NCBI GenBank assembly: GCA_016717105.1
Contig: JADKGF010000027.1
Span: forward strand, 1 to 64,000
Source of the DNA: Saprospiraceae bacterium
GTDB taxonomy: Bacteria; Bacteroidota; Bacteroidia; Chitinophagales; Saprospiraceae
Reading direction: 5' to 3'
DNA length: 64,000 nt
Part shown: positions 10,801 through 21,276 of the stretch, in pieces
How the letters are laid out: the number at the start of each line of letters is the position of its first letter
Numbering within the stretch: position 1 is the first letter of the stretch
Translations under genes and position numbers: made by a program
The notes under the pieces: generated by a model
What the model saw: only the letters and a program-made list of their open reading frames with translations
Told to the model about the DNA's origin: nothing
The model's database searches: none

Positions 10801-12666
10801 CTACGAAATGGTTGTACTTTTTAGTGCATGTTGTATATTTTGATCCAAGGCTTTGTGTGCCAATGGTGTAGTGTACACATTTAGTGCCTGCATTGCCGAC
10901 TCAATATCATTTTTATTTTGGTTTTTGATTGCATTTTTCAGTGAACCATTCAGTGATACTATGGACTCAACTTCTTCTTTCGAAAGAATTGAAGCGTTTT
11001 GGACTACAAACTTATCTGCCGAAAGCACCAAATTATTAGCTTCATTGATCGCTTCTAAAAGGGCTCTTTGATTGACATCTGACGCTGCATTTCGGATAGA
11101 ATCAAGCAACATTTTGGCCATTTCTTCTTCTGATATACTGTATGCAGATTTGATTTCTACTGATGTTTCTGTGCCCGAACGAAGCTCTTTGGCTTTTACC
11201 GTAAGTATGCCGTCAGCGTCAAGTAAAAACTGAACTTCTATTTTCGGAATTCCAGCTGGCATTGGTGGAATATTTCGCAATGTGAATTCGCCCAATTTTC
11301 TATTGTGTGCTACTAGATCACGCTCACCTTGGAAGACTGAAATCCTAAGATTTTTCTGCCCATCAATAGAAGTGGTGTATTGTCTAGCTGCTCTGTGTGG
11401 CACTTTTGCATTCCTAGTAATGATACTATCCATAAGGCCGCCTACGGTCTCTATGCCCAAAGACAATGGTGTAACATCGAGCAATAAAATATCTTTGCGA
11501 TTACCTGCCAAAATATCTGCTTGAATAGCTGCTCCTAAGGCGACTACTTCATCGGGATTCATGCTATCATCTGGCGTTTGTTCGAAAAACTGGGACAATC
11601 GCTCTTTGACTAAAGGTATTCTAGTAGAGCCACCGACAAGGATGACTTTATTGATATCTGTAATTGCCAATTTTGCATCTTGGACAGCTTTTTTACAAGA
11701 ATCAATAGTTTTATCTACTAAGCTGAAAGCCAGTTCGTTAAACGTACTTTCATCAAGTTTTAAAAGATAGTCATAAACTTTGCCTTCATATACATTATGG
11801 CTACAAACAGCCTTTTTTGCTTGTTCAGCTGCTATCCGTAGCGATTGACCTAATGCTGCATCGTTCTGTAGCTTAATATCATTTAAGTTCAATATCCTAG
11901 TCCAATACTGGACAATGGCTCTGTCGAAATCGTCACCACCGAGAAAAGTATCACCATGGGTAGATAAAACTTCAAAAATGCCATCTTCGATATGCAAGAT
12001 TGATATATCAAATGTGCCGCCACCCAAGTCATATACCGCAATGTTCATACTTTGATTTCGGTCGATACCGATACCATATGCCAAACTTGCTGCAGTTGGT
12101 TCATTTACAATTCTAAGTACATCGAGCCCAGCCAACTTACCTGCATCTCTTGTCGCCTGTCTTTGGGCATCATTGAAGTAAGCAGGAACTGTAATTACCG
12201 CTTTAGTAATATTGGTACCAAGCGCCTTTTCTGCATCAATTTTTAAGGATTTCAATATTTCAGCTGAAAGTTCGATAGGCGAATAGAATTGATTGTCAAC
12301 ATTGATTTTTACCAATGAGTCATTGTCATTATCTATAATTTCATAACCTAAACTAGAGCGGAATTCAGAAATATCATTATAAGATTTTCCCATCAGCCGC
12401 TTGACAGAAAAAATTGTTCTCTCAGGTTGAGAAATTAAATATTGTTTTGCCACTTCGCCGACGATGAGTTGCCCTCTTTCGTCAAAATGAATGATTGATG
12501 GCGTTAAGGATTGTTTTCCATCACCGGTTTTGACCGTTTGTGGTTGACCTTGATTGTCTATATAAGCTATCAGACTGTGCGTAGTACCCAGATCGATGCC
12601 GGCAATGCTGTCTTTTGTACTAGTCTCGGCTATTTTACCAGACTTCATATCAATGGAAACCTTCAT
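10801..12666 (-). CDS. hscA: Fe-S cluster assembly chaperone HscA (Hsp70 family)
   Basis: This is a 621-residue Hsp70. The nucleotide-binding domain shows AGIDLGTTHS (about residue 22), VYDLGGGTFD (about 215) and ILVGGSTRIP (about 340). The substrate-binding domain contains LLDVTPLSLGIETVGG and IPPMPAGIPKIEV, and its last part (VEIKSAYSISEEEM) resembles HscA rather than DnaK. The acidic DnaK C-terminal tail is absent and the length is close to HscA (about 616). HscA releases Fe-S clusters from the IscU scaffold with the help of HscB. No hscB, iscU or ferredoxin gene lies next to it here, which is unusual compared with isc operons. An off-consensus -7 element TACCTTTA is seen at 12687-12694. 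Confidence 0.88.
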   Translation of the reverse strand: MKVSIDMKSGKIAETSTKDSIAGIDLGTTHSLIAYIDNQGQPQTVKTGDGKQSLTPSIIHFDERGQLIVGEVAKQYLISQPERTIFSVKRLMGKSYNDISEFRSSLGYEIIDNDNDSLVKINVDNQFYSPIELSAEILKSLKIDAEKALGTNITKAVITVPAYFNDAQRQATRDAGKLAGLDVLRIVNEPTAASLAYGIGIDRNQSMNIAVYDLGGGTFDISILHIEDGIFEVLSTHGDTFLGGDDFDRAIVQYWTRILNLNDIKLQNDAALGQSLRIAAEQAKKAVCSHNVYEGKVYDYLLKLDESTFNELAFSLVDKTIDSCKKAVQDAKLAITDINKVILVGGSTRIPLVKERLSQFFEQTPDDSMNPDEVVALGAAIQADILAGNRKDILLLDVTPLSLGIETVGGLMDSIITRNAKVPHRAARQYTTSIDGQKNLRISVFQGERDLVAHNRKLGEFTLRNIPPMPAGIPKIEVQFLLDADGILTVKAKELRSGTETSVEIKSAYSISEEEMAKMLLDSIRNAASDVNQRALLEAINEANNLVLSADKFVVQNASILSKEEVESIVSLNGSLKNAIKNQNKNDIESAMQALNVYTTPLAHKALDQNIQHALKSTTIS

Positions 12667-12883
12667 TGTGATCGTATTTTAATGCGTAAAGGTACGACAT
12701 TATGAAGACAGGAATGGGCTATTTGGCAAACCATCTTATATTTTTTACAAAAAGTATGTTATATATCTTCTAATAATTGGCATTTAATGATTAATTTGGA
12801 ATAAGAATAGTACTTTATCAATCGATTATCTAACTTTACGCTTTCATACTATCGAAATATCGGTAATTCACAATCTTGAAATA

Positions 12884-14508
12884 ATGAATTTAGATTTTAA
12901 TAAAAATGAAGATTCGATGTTGCTTTTGGTTTCTGAAATGCAGCAAAAATTAGATAAAATTTCCATTGGTGGTGGCAAAGATCGCATAGAAAAACAACAT
13001 GCAGATGGCAAGTTGACAGCGCGTGAAAGAATCGCCGCTCTGACGGATAAGGATTCAAGTTTTTTTGAAATTGGTGCTTTCGCCGGTTATGAAATGTATC
13101 CAGAAGAAGGTGGATGTCCAGCAGGTGGTGTAGTCGCAGGCCTTGGTAAAGTTGCCAATAGATTATGTATGATAGTAGCCAATGATGCTACTGTAAAGGC
13201 AGGAGCTTGGTTTCCCATTACAGGTAAAAAGAATTTGCGAGCGCAGGAAATAGCCATGGAAAATCGTATTCCCATCATATATCTTGTGGATAGTGCTGGT
13301 GTGTATCTGCCGATGCAAGACGAAATATTCCCTGATAAGGAACATTTTGGGCGGATTTTTAGGAATAATGCCCGTATGTCATCCATGGGAATTCCGCAAA
13401 TAGCTGCTATCATGGGTAGTTGTGTTGCTGGTGGCGCATATTTGCCAATAATGTCTGATGAAGCACTGATCGTAGAAGGAACAGGCTCGATTTTCTTAGC
13501 AGGTCCATATCTTGTGAAGGCTGCGATAGGAGAGGACGTGGATCAGGAGACATTGGGCGGAGCTAAGACACATTGTGAAATTTCTGGTGTTACAGATTAT
13601 AAAATGCCTGATGACAAGACATGCTTACAGACGATTAGAGATTTGGTTTCACGATTTGGTCAAAGCGAAAGGCAGGATTTGATAAAATAACTTCCGTTAA
13701 ACCACGTCACAATATTAATGAGTTGCCTGGATTATTTCCTGCAAACTCGACGAAACCATACGACATGATGGAGATTATCACACGTATAGTGGATGATACA
13801 CCTATTACATTGTATAAAGAAGACTACGGCAAGTCTATTATTTGTGCTTATGCACGCATTGATGGTTGGGCTGTAGGAATTGTGGCTAATCAGCGATTGG
13901 TTGTAAAAAATGCTGCTGGTGAAATGCAGTTTGGTGGTGTAATATATTCCGACTCTGCAGATAAAGCGACCCGATTTATTATGAATTGCAATCAAAAGAA
14001 AATACCGTTAGTTTTTTTGCATGACGTGACAGGTTTTATGGTCGGTAAAAGGTCCGAACATGGCGGTATCATAAAAGATGGCGCCAAAATGGTCAATGCA
14101 GTTGCAAATTCTACAGTTCCTAAATTTACTGTAATTATTGGCAATTCATACGGTGCTGGCAATTACGCTATGTGTGGAAAAGCATATGATCCAAGGCTGA
14201 TCGTTGCATGGCCTACTGCAAAAATTGCTGTAATGGGTGGAACGCAGGCTGCCAAAGTTTTGACCCAGATTCAAGTATCAGCACTGAAGAAAAAAGGTGA
14301 AGCACCAGACAAAAACAGCGAGCAAGCACTATTCGATGAGATCAAGTCAAGGTATGACAGACAAACATCGCCTTATTATGCAGCAGCTAGACTTTGGGTC
14401 GATGCCATTATAGACCCAAGAAAAACACGCGAAGTTATCTCTATAGGAATTGAAATGGCGGATCATGGCATTGTCGAAAAATTTAATCCAGGAATTTTGC
14501 AAACATAA
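12884..14508 (+). CDS. Acyl-CoA carboxylase carboxyltransferase subunit, methylcrotonyl-CoA type (frame broken)
   Basis: The repaired protein has 541 residues, the usual size for the beta subunit of methylcrotonyl-CoA carboxylase in leucine breakdown. Motifs typical of that branch include GGCPAGGVV, NDATVKAGAWFPITGKK, YLVDSAGVYLPMQDEIFP and, in the second half, FLHDVTGFMVGK and GNSYGAGNYAMCG. One T is missing from a T-run near 13678-13680, so the frame stops at 13690 and resumes from the next frame; repair gives RQDFDKITSVKPRHN and continues cleanly. No biotin carboxylase subunit lies alongside. The stop codon directly abuts the stop of the convergent lipoprotein gene (14508/14509). Substrate could be another branched acyl-CoA, so no symbol is given. 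Confidence 0.87.
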
Positions 14509-15906
14509 TCACTGTTGCAATGCGGATTTAAGGCTTTGTATAATTTCTTTGGATGAAGGTCTTGGCGCATTGGCATTGATAATATTTCCGTCCTTTCCTA
14601 CTATAATAAATCTCGGGATTCCATTAATCTTGTAATCTGAAACAATATCTGAATTCCAACCATTTTCAGCGATAAGTTGGATGCCATGTAGTTGCTTTTC
14701 TTTTACCATTTTTGCCCATTCGGATTGTGTATCGTCGATAGATATACTTATAAACTTAAGTCCTTTCTCGGATTTAAAATGGGTTGCTAATTTTGCAAGT
14801 GAAGGTAACTCTTTCAAACAAGGTCCACACCAAGTAGCCCATATATCAATATACAGTACTTCTCCATTAAAATTAGAACTCGAATATTGCTTTTTATCAA
14901 ATCCTTTCAGCGTCCATTTGGGTGAAGGTTTGCCTGGAAGTAGATTTTTCCATTTGTTGTATTCCTTTATTATCTCTTCGTGATAGCTATCGTTTTGCTG
15001 CAGCTTGGTATATTCGCTAATGACAGTAGAAACACCATTAATATCGGTCATCATGCCTTCTTTGAGCAATTCATAATATAGTAAATCTCTTATCTTTTGA
15101 TTTTGAAACTTTTGTGAAATAAGTTTAAATTTATTTTCAAATAATGGTGTAAGTCTATCATTGTTTTCTGCCCTGGCTTCGAAATTTAGGTATTGAAGTA
15201 AAAAATTCTTATATGAAGGTAATGATAGTTTTTCATCATCATCATGATCTATATGTTGTAAAAAACTATCATACGTATCAGAAAGCTGCAAGCTACTGTC
15301 AGGGAAAATATATTCATAGTTTGATGGATAATTTAACATCAATGTGGCCTCATCATAATTTATTTCGTCTGTAATCAATTCCGCAAAAAGCTGATCAAAT
15401 GAACCATTGGCCTTTTGAAAGTCTTGTTGATGAGCCACCAGTTGTTGTGTCCGTTCATTTACACTTTGAATGTAGTCGGCTTCGTTTCTGGAATAAAATG
15501 TGAAAAAATCTTGATCTTCTGTGCTCGATTTTAATTTTTCGAATGCTACAAGATAGTTGTTTTCTACTGCATGACTACCTTTAAATTTTAGATTGCCTAA
15601 ATCCCGAATATCACCTGTGACTGTCAATCTGTCACCTGGTACAAGAAAGATATTAAAATGTACATCACCAATATATACAGGATAAATACCTGGTTTATCC
15701 AACGTATCTTGTATCACAAAATTTCCAGAAGGATCTAATGGTGCTTTGTGCGTTTGATTTTCATCTATATATATCATAGGCGCTTCAGCAGACGCCAGTT
15801 GCCCTTCCAGCACTGTGGTGGCTGGAAGATATTCGTTGGGCTTATTTTTACAACTAAATAAAAATAAAAATACAACAGCAATTAAAACGGGAAATTGAAT
15901 CCGCAT
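14509..15906 (-). CDS. TlpA-like thioredoxin-domain lipoprotein
   Basis: A 465-residue protein begins with a lipoprotein signal (hydrophobic stretch then LFSC, Cys about residue 19). The last 140 residues form a TlpA/ResA-type thioredoxin fold with the active site WATWCGPC and the cis-Pro region GIPRFIIVG. The long middle part (about residues 40-320) contains no motif I recognise; similar Bacteroidota proteins carry an accessory domain there (DUF4369-like), which I suggest only weakly. The expected role is disulfide reduction or maturation of exported proteins at the periplasmic face. It ends exactly one base after the convergent carboxyltransferase gene. Confidence 0.85.
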   Translation of the reverse strand: MRIQFPVLIAVVFLFLFSCKNKPNEYLPATTVLEGQLASAEAPMIYIDENQTHKAPLDPSGNFVIQDTLDKPGIYPVYIGDVHFNIFLVPGDRLTVTGDIRDLGNLKFKGSHAVENNYLVAFEKLKSSTEDQDFFTFYSRNEADYIQSVNERTQQLVAHQQDFQKANGSFDQLFAELITDEINYDEATLMLNYPSNYEYIFPDSSLQLSDTYDSFLQHIDHDDDEKLSLPSYKNFLLQYLNFEARAENNDRLTPLFENKFKLISQKFQNQKIRDLLYYELLKEGMMTDINGVSTVISEYTKLQQNDSYHEEIIKEYNKWKNLLPGKPSPKWTLKGFDKKQYSSSNFNGEVLYIDIWATWCGPCLKELPSLAKLATHFKSEKGLKFISISIDDTQSEWAKMVKEKQLHGIQLIAENGWNSDIVSDYKINGIPRFIIVGKDGNIINANAPRPSSKEIIQSLKSALQQ

Positions 15907-16091
15907 GGTTTATTGTACTTTAAAACTTTATGCAAAATTACTTAGAAAATGTATGATACTCCATTTTTACATGATTTGAATAACACCATTAACAAAGTTT
16001 AACATGATGGCTGAATAATTGTATTATCTATGAATATTTGCCTTTAATCAAAGTGCCTTGATGAAAATTTATTTTTTGGACTAAGAAAGCT

Positions 16092-16099
16092 TAGTTTTG
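16092..16099 (+). promoter_or_regulatory. -7 element candidate before the MazG-like gene
   Basis: TAGTTTTG matches TAnnTTTG and lies 30 bases before the ATG at 16130. No TTTG stands at the expected -33 distance, so the call is tentative. Confidence 0.35.
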
Positions 16100-16129
16100 C
16101 AGCCTTAATTTTTTATAAATAACTTAGTC

Positions 16130-16564
16130 ATGGCCAAAAAGTACCATATATTTGACGAACCACATGCTTTAACATCCGTGGCAGCCTTTCATGATGTCTT
16201 CAATATGCCGGTTTTGCCACATCCACATATACCTGAACCCAAAAGGTGCCAACTTAGGGTAGATTTACTTCAGGAAGAATTGGATGAGCTAAAGGAGGCA
16301 ATTGCAACCAATGACCTTGTCGGAATAGCAGATGCACTTTCAGACTTGCAATATGTGTTGTCTGGCGCAGTACTAGAGTTCGGTATGGCTTCTATGTTTA
16401 AGCAATTGTTTGATGAAGTACAACGATCCAATATGAGTAAAACATGTAGAAATCTTGATGTGGCCAAAGCAACCCAAGCCTATTATTTGGAATCTAAGAA
16501 TACCGAATCATTTATTGAAGAGCGTGAAGGCGAGTATCTTGTATATCGTAAAGTCAGACCATAA
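16130..16564 (+). CDS. MazG-like/PRA-PH nucleoside triphosphate pyrophosphohydrolase family protein
   Basis: This 144-residue all-helical protein carries the metal-binding pattern of the all-alpha NTP pyrophosphatase superfamily: EELDELKEAI (about residues 47-56) and, one helix later, ADALSDLQYVL (about 64-74). Members hydrolyse nucleoside triphosphates or phosphoribosyl-ATP to the monophosphate and pyrophosphate. The HIS-pathway enzyme is possible, but no his genes are near, so a house-cleaning or unknown nucleotide substrate is equally likely. It stands alone between two minus-strand genes, with its own upstream region of about 220 bases. Confidence 0.75.
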   Translation: MAKKYHIFDEPHALTSVAAFHDVFNMPVLPHPHIPEPKRCQLRVDLLQEELDELKEAIATNDLVGIADALSDLQYVLSGAVLEFGMASMFKQLFDEVQRSNMSKTCRNLDVAKATQAYYLESKNTESFIEEREGEYLVYRKVRP

Positions 16565-16628
16565 AGTCCTGAAATCTGTCGAATATTCTGAAGCCGATTT
16601 AGCGTCTATTGTACATCCAAACAAATGA

Positions 16629-18850
16629 TCAATGTTGGATAACAATTTTTTTATAAATGAATTGTTGTCCAGTTTGTATTTTGATGCAATAGATACCCGA
16701 AGGAATCATTGATACATTATTGTATGTGTTATTTTCCATAGTTTGGACTATAGTGCCGTGGATATTTATTAATTCTATCACTACATTTTCTAAACTACAA
16801 CTTACAAACAAGCTATTTGTAGCTGGATTTGGGAAAATGATCGTATTTTCTTTATTAAATTCTGTTTTTATATTCGAAGTAGTGTCAGTTTTAAATATTG
16901 TGTTATAAAATTTAATGCCACCTCTCTCATTTCCAACGGCCATTTCATAATATTCATCGCCATCAATATCTGCAAGAGAAATGGTTATCTTTCGCCCTGG
17001 TAAAATATCTCCCGTATAGTCGTACAATAAGCTAAAATCCTTATAAATATTATCTTCAATATGATCATAAGTTTTAATTCCAACTTCATTTGTCCCGAGC
17101 AATAAAAGTCGTTTGCCAGAAGATTTTATTAAGAAAGGCGATCCATTTTGTGTTTTTCTATCGTACACACTATATATATTTCCAGTTTGTTTATTATTTG
17201 GAAAAACCGCTGGATTTGGGTTGAATTTTGGATTACCGGTGGTTCCTATATTTTTATAAAAAATTAAAGAGTTATTCAGTTTGCCCATAATAATATCACT
17301 CAGTCCGTCGTCATCAAGATCTGTGATATGTGGTTTCGCATTTTGTGTCTCAAAAAAATTAGCATAAGGATATACTGGCGCAGCAAATGCCATTGGTTTG
17401 TTGGCTCCAGCCGTATTTTCAAAAAAGAATACCTTACCTGAAGAATCTCCAACCAATAAATCTTGATCTCCATCATTGTCCAAATCTCCAAAATCAGGAG
17501 CAAATCTTTCTGAGTTGACACCATTTTTTGAAAACCCCAAAAAATCATCGTCCGTAAGTGAAAATTGAGGATCTTCAACGGTACCCGTATTCAATAGGAG
17601 TGAGATACTTTTTTTTCTATGGAATCTCCACGTACGATTTGAGTAGATCCAACAACCAAATCTAACAATCCATCACCATTGATATCACCAAAGGCAGGAT
17701 CCGCACCACCATAAAAATTGGCCATTTCATCAATTAAAAAGTTTTTAGTTTTCAATTGGAAATCTGGAACTGCATTAGTCCCATTATTTTTATAAAACCA
17801 AACATGGTCGATATTTTGACCTGTCAGATGATTATTGGTAGTAGCAATTAGATCTTTAATGCCATCACCATCAGCATCCACAAAGTAGGTCGCCGTAAAA
17901 TCTTTTACTGAAATGGGAACGTCATCAGATGGGAATTTTGTATTAATTGCCGTCATAAATGCCAAATCAGTGGTTCCTCCATTGCTTAAATATGATATAT
18001 TATTGTTAGAAACATCACCTATGAGTGCATCTTTAAGCCCATCGCCATTGACATCCAAAACAGTAAGAGTTGAACCAGTATGCCTTAGCCCATCATGAGT
18101 AGAAAGATCGGTACCACCACAAGTAAACTTGTTTTTACCCAAGCTTATAATTTCATTTGTCTGGCTTTCTGTAAATTTTCCCCAACAAAAATCAACGGGA
18201 TAGTAGTCGAGTGAATCAATACCTAGATTATCTTCCACACTACGGTTTTTGTATAATACCACTTGGCCACCACCAGCTTCGAATGAGGCAATATCAAGAT
18301 CTCCATCTCCATCTACGTCAATTATAGCTGGTATATCTAACCAACTTACAAAAACCTGCGTATAAAATCCACCATACAAAAATGAAAGTACATTTGGAAA
18401 CGTGCTATGATTAAATCTGAGTTTTTTATATGTTATGCGATTATCTGATGATTTTTTTGCTCTCCAAACTTCGATACAATTTGCTACATCTCCAGAAGCG
18501 AATATATCTTCCAAGCCATCATGGTTATAGTCAACCAAAAGCGCCCATGATTTTAGTGATGGAAATTGAGAGATATACTCAGGTGCATAACGATAATCGG
18601 TAGTGCCCGGCGCTCCTACATGTACAAATGGCAAGATTTGATCTCCATTTCTGTCAAAGACAAAAAGATCGGATATCTTATCATTGTTAAAATCAATATT
18701 GGAAAATTGTGGTGAACGCATACCACCTGCAGCTGATAACTGCAAGACATTACTGTTTTTAAGTATTGGTATATCTATTTGATCAAAATTCTGCCCGAAT
18801 ATTGTTCTAGAAAAAAATAACAAAAAAAATATAATGAACCTATTACACAT
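16629..18850 (-). CDS. Secreted FG-GAP/VCBS repeat protein with T9SS sorting domain (frame broken)
   Basis: The repaired protein has 740 residues. After a signal peptide (ends near FSRTIFGQ) come repeated D-x-D/N-x-D-G calcium motifs typical of FG-GAP/VCBS beta-propeller blades: DFNNDKISDL, DVDGDGDLDIASF, DVNGDGLKDALIGD, DADGDGIKDLIA, DINGDGLLDLVVG, DLDNDGDQDLLVGD and DLDDDGLSDIIMG. The C-terminus is a T9SS type A tail (IIFPNPATNSLFV ... GIYCIKI). One base is missing in a run of eight T on the plus strand (17609-17616); with nine the blade continues as SISLLLNTGTVEDPQF. A surface-exposed propeller is expected; its ligand is unknown. Confidence 0.87.
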
Positions 18851-18910
18851 CTACGCACCTTTTATTTACTCTTAAAACATTTTTTTGACAAAAGTATTTT
18901 ACGAGCTATG

Positions 18911-19405
18911 TCAATTATTGTGTTTTCGGATAACATTGATCATTTTTTCGGTAGAAAGATCCTGAATGGTGTGATTTTTCATCAATTCTATAAAATCCCG
19001 AATCATAGCTTCTGAAAATCCCAGCCTAAATCCCAACTGATATACCCGAACTTCCTCCAGTGGTGATACATCGTTGTCTGCATTCATAGTAAACAAGATG
19101 TGATACAACACTGCCAATCGATCTTGCTCTTCATTGGGCAAATATTCCTTGATATCTTCTATTTGTGCATATTCTTTTATCAACTGGGGATCAAGGTTGA
19201 AATTTTTACAAACATAAATCAAATATGCAAATTCACGCTCGTGGATCATATTGTCTGCTTTGCTTACATGAATAAGCAATTTTAATACAATTCGATTCTT
19301 TTCATCTTCTGTGAGTAAGTCCCAAACCATTTTTTTATAAAATTTATTGATAAAGGTAGTAATTAATTTATGAATGGAAAAATTTTGAGTACTTTTATCC
19401 ATCAT
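18911..19405 (-). CDS. TerB-like protein
   Basis: A small helical protein of up to 164 residues. The part from LTEDEKNRIVLKLL to the end has the helix-rich, acidic pattern of TerB-like domains, including VSKADNMIHERE and NADNDVSPLEEVRV, where Asp/Glu residues at helix ends resemble the TerB metal site. TerB-like domains occur in general bacteria and do not by themselves imply tellurite resistance. Two starts are possible: ATG at 19405, or ATG at 19330, which removes a basic leader and lies right before the conserved part. A -7-like TACCTTTG (19423-19430) supports the longer form. It is divergent from fabH. The family call is moderate. Confidence 0.6.
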   Translation of the reverse strand: MMDKSTQNFSIHKLITTFINKFYKKMVWDLLTEDEKNRIVLKLLIHVSKADNMIHEREFAYLIYVCKNFNLDPQLIKEYAQIEDIKEYLPNEEQDRLAVLYHILFTMNADNDVSPLEEVRVYQLGFRLGFSEAMIRDFIELMKNHTIQDLSTEKMINVIRKHNN

Positions 19406-19435
19406 TAAAAAAAGTCACTTACCAAAGGTAAAAAT

Positions 19436-20489
19436 ATGCACACTAAAATAGGAGGAATAGGGTATTATGTACCAGAAAAGGTTGTAACCAATCACGATTT
19501 GACACAGCTAATGGACACCACTGACGAATGGATACGCGAACGAACAGGCATAGAAGAACGTAGATATGCTACTAAGCACAAAGAATCAACTTCTTCCTTG
19601 GGGGCAAAGGCTGCAAAGATAGCAATAGAACGTGCTGGGATAACAGCTGAAGATATAGATTTTATAATATTTGCAACACTCAGTCCCGACTATTATTTCC
19701 CGGCTGCGGCGTGCTGTTGCAGCGAGAACTTGGTGCTACAAAGTGGGAGGCTCCGCACTTGATATTCGCAATCAATGTTCTGGTTTTGTATATGGTCTTT
19801 CTATTGCAGATCAGTTCATCAAAACAGGGATGTATAAAAACATCTTGCTTGTAGGAGCTGAAATGCATTCTATGGGATTGGATTTTTCTGACGAAGGTCG
19901 AGCTGTCACTGTGATCTTTGGCGATGGAGCTGGTGCAGTCGTTCTACAACCTACAGAAAAAGATGGTCAAGGAATTTTGAATACCTGTTTACATGCCGAT
20001 GGTACACATGCGGAGGAATTGGCCATGATAAATCCAGGATCACATGGTGGATATCATTTGGGTACTGAGAAATACGGATATCCAGCACCAGAGACTTTTG
20101 GTGGTGTTTTTGTCACACAAAAAATGGTAGATGACAACTTGCTTTCACCTAATATGACCGGACAATTGGTATTCAAGACCGCAGTAGTTAAATTTCCGGA
20201 AGTGATCCATGAAGCCTTACAAAAAGAAGGACTAAAAACTGAAGATATCGACCTACTCGTACCGCATCAGGCCAATCTTAGAATCAGTCAGTTTGTACAA
20301 AGAGCTTTGCGTCTTCCTGATGAAAAAGTGATGAACAATATCCAAAAATACGGTAACACGACTGCTGCTTCCATTCCGATTGCACTTTGCGAAGCATGGG
20401 AACAGGGTAGAATTAAAGAAGGTGATTTGGTTTGTCTGGCTGCTTTCGGTAGTGGATTTACGTGGGGAAGTGCACTTATTCGTTGGTAA
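19436..20489 (+). CDS. fabH: 3-oxoacyl-ACP synthase III FabH (frame broken)
   Basis: FabH condenses acetyl-CoA with malonyl-ACP to start fatty acid synthesis. The repaired protein has 351 residues. Active-site residues are visible: Cys in RNQCSGF, His in PHQANLRI and Asn in GNTTAAS. An insert containing FGGVFVTQKMVDDN is typical of Bacteroidota homologues. Two single bases are missing: a G near 19702 (CCCGG for CCCGGG) and an A near 19740-19742. With both restored the segment reads YFPGCGVLLQRELGATKVGG, then SALDIRNQCSG, and the total length is divisible by three. It is followed 52 bases later by bshB1 on the same strand. Confidence 0.9.
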
Positions 20490-20541
20490 ATATTTACAAG
20501 CCTAGACTTGTTTTATTTGCTTTATTTTAATTTTTTTTAAC

Positions 20542-21261
20542 ATGAAGGTAGATATTTTGGCCATAGGCGTGCATCCCGATGATGTGGAATTATGTGCTTC
20601 GGGCACGATACTGAAACATTTGGATTTGGGATATACAGTAGCAATTTGCGATTTGACTCAAGGAGAACTCGGTACTAGAGGCAGTGGACCATTACGACTT
20701 CAAGAAGCTGAGAAAGCAAAACAAATACTAGGTATCTCGCATCGTGAAAACTTAGGAATGGCCGATGGTTTTTTTCAACACAATGAAGAGAATATTAAAA
20801 AGATTGCCAAAGTAATCAGGAAATATAAACCTGAAATCGTTTTGGCAAATGCGGTCACAGACAGGCATCCCGATCATGGTCGTGCTTCAAAACTTATTAG
20901 TGACGCTTGTTTTTATGCTGGATTAGTCAAGATAGAAACACGAGATGATGAAGGATTGATTCAATCAGCTTGGAGACCGAAAGCAGTTTATCACTACATT
21001 CAAGATAGAAACCTGAAAGCTGATTTTGTTGTGGATATCACTCAATATCTTGACAAAAAGATTGAATCTATTATGGCATATAGTTCACAGTTTTTTGATC
21101 CCGAGTCTAAAGAACCAGAAACTCCAATTTCATCAAAGGCATTCATAGATTATATGAAAGCCAAAAATAGGGCCTATGGTCGAGATATAGGTGCAGAATA
21201 TGCAGAAGCTTTTACGGTAGAGAGAAATATTGGCGTCAAAAATTTGTTTGATTTGATATAA
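20542..21261 (+). CDS. bshB1: Bacillithiol biosynthesis deacetylase BshB1
   Basis: A 239-residue LmbE/PIG-L zinc deacetylase. The metal motif AIGVHPDDVE is at residues 7-16 and the second site NAVTDRHPDHGRAS is near residue 113. The motif TQGELGTRGS (about residues 39-48) is typical of the BshB1 branch, which deacetylates N-acetylglucosaminyl malate in the second step of bacillithiol synthesis. Many Bacteroidota make bacillithiol. bshA and bshC are not in this window, so the pathway genes are scattered. Length is normal and no lesion was found. Confidence 0.9.
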   Translation: MKVDILAIGVHPDDVELCASGTILKHLDLGYTVAICDLTQGELGTRGSGPLRLQEAEKAKQILGISHRENLGMADGFFQHNEENIKKIAKVIRKYKPEIVLANAVTDRHPDHGRASKLISDACFYAGLVKIETRDDEGLIQSAWRPKAVYHYIQDRNLKADFVVDITQYLDKKIESIMAYSSQFFDPESKEPETPISSKAFIDYMKAKNRAYGRDIGAEYAEAFTVERNIGVKNLFDLI

Positions 21262-21276
21262 AATCTAATCCTATCT

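Noticed and set aside
20502..20530. Terminator between fabH and bshB1
   Set aside because: ACAAG/CTTGT gives only a five-pair stem before a T-rich stretch; too weak to list.
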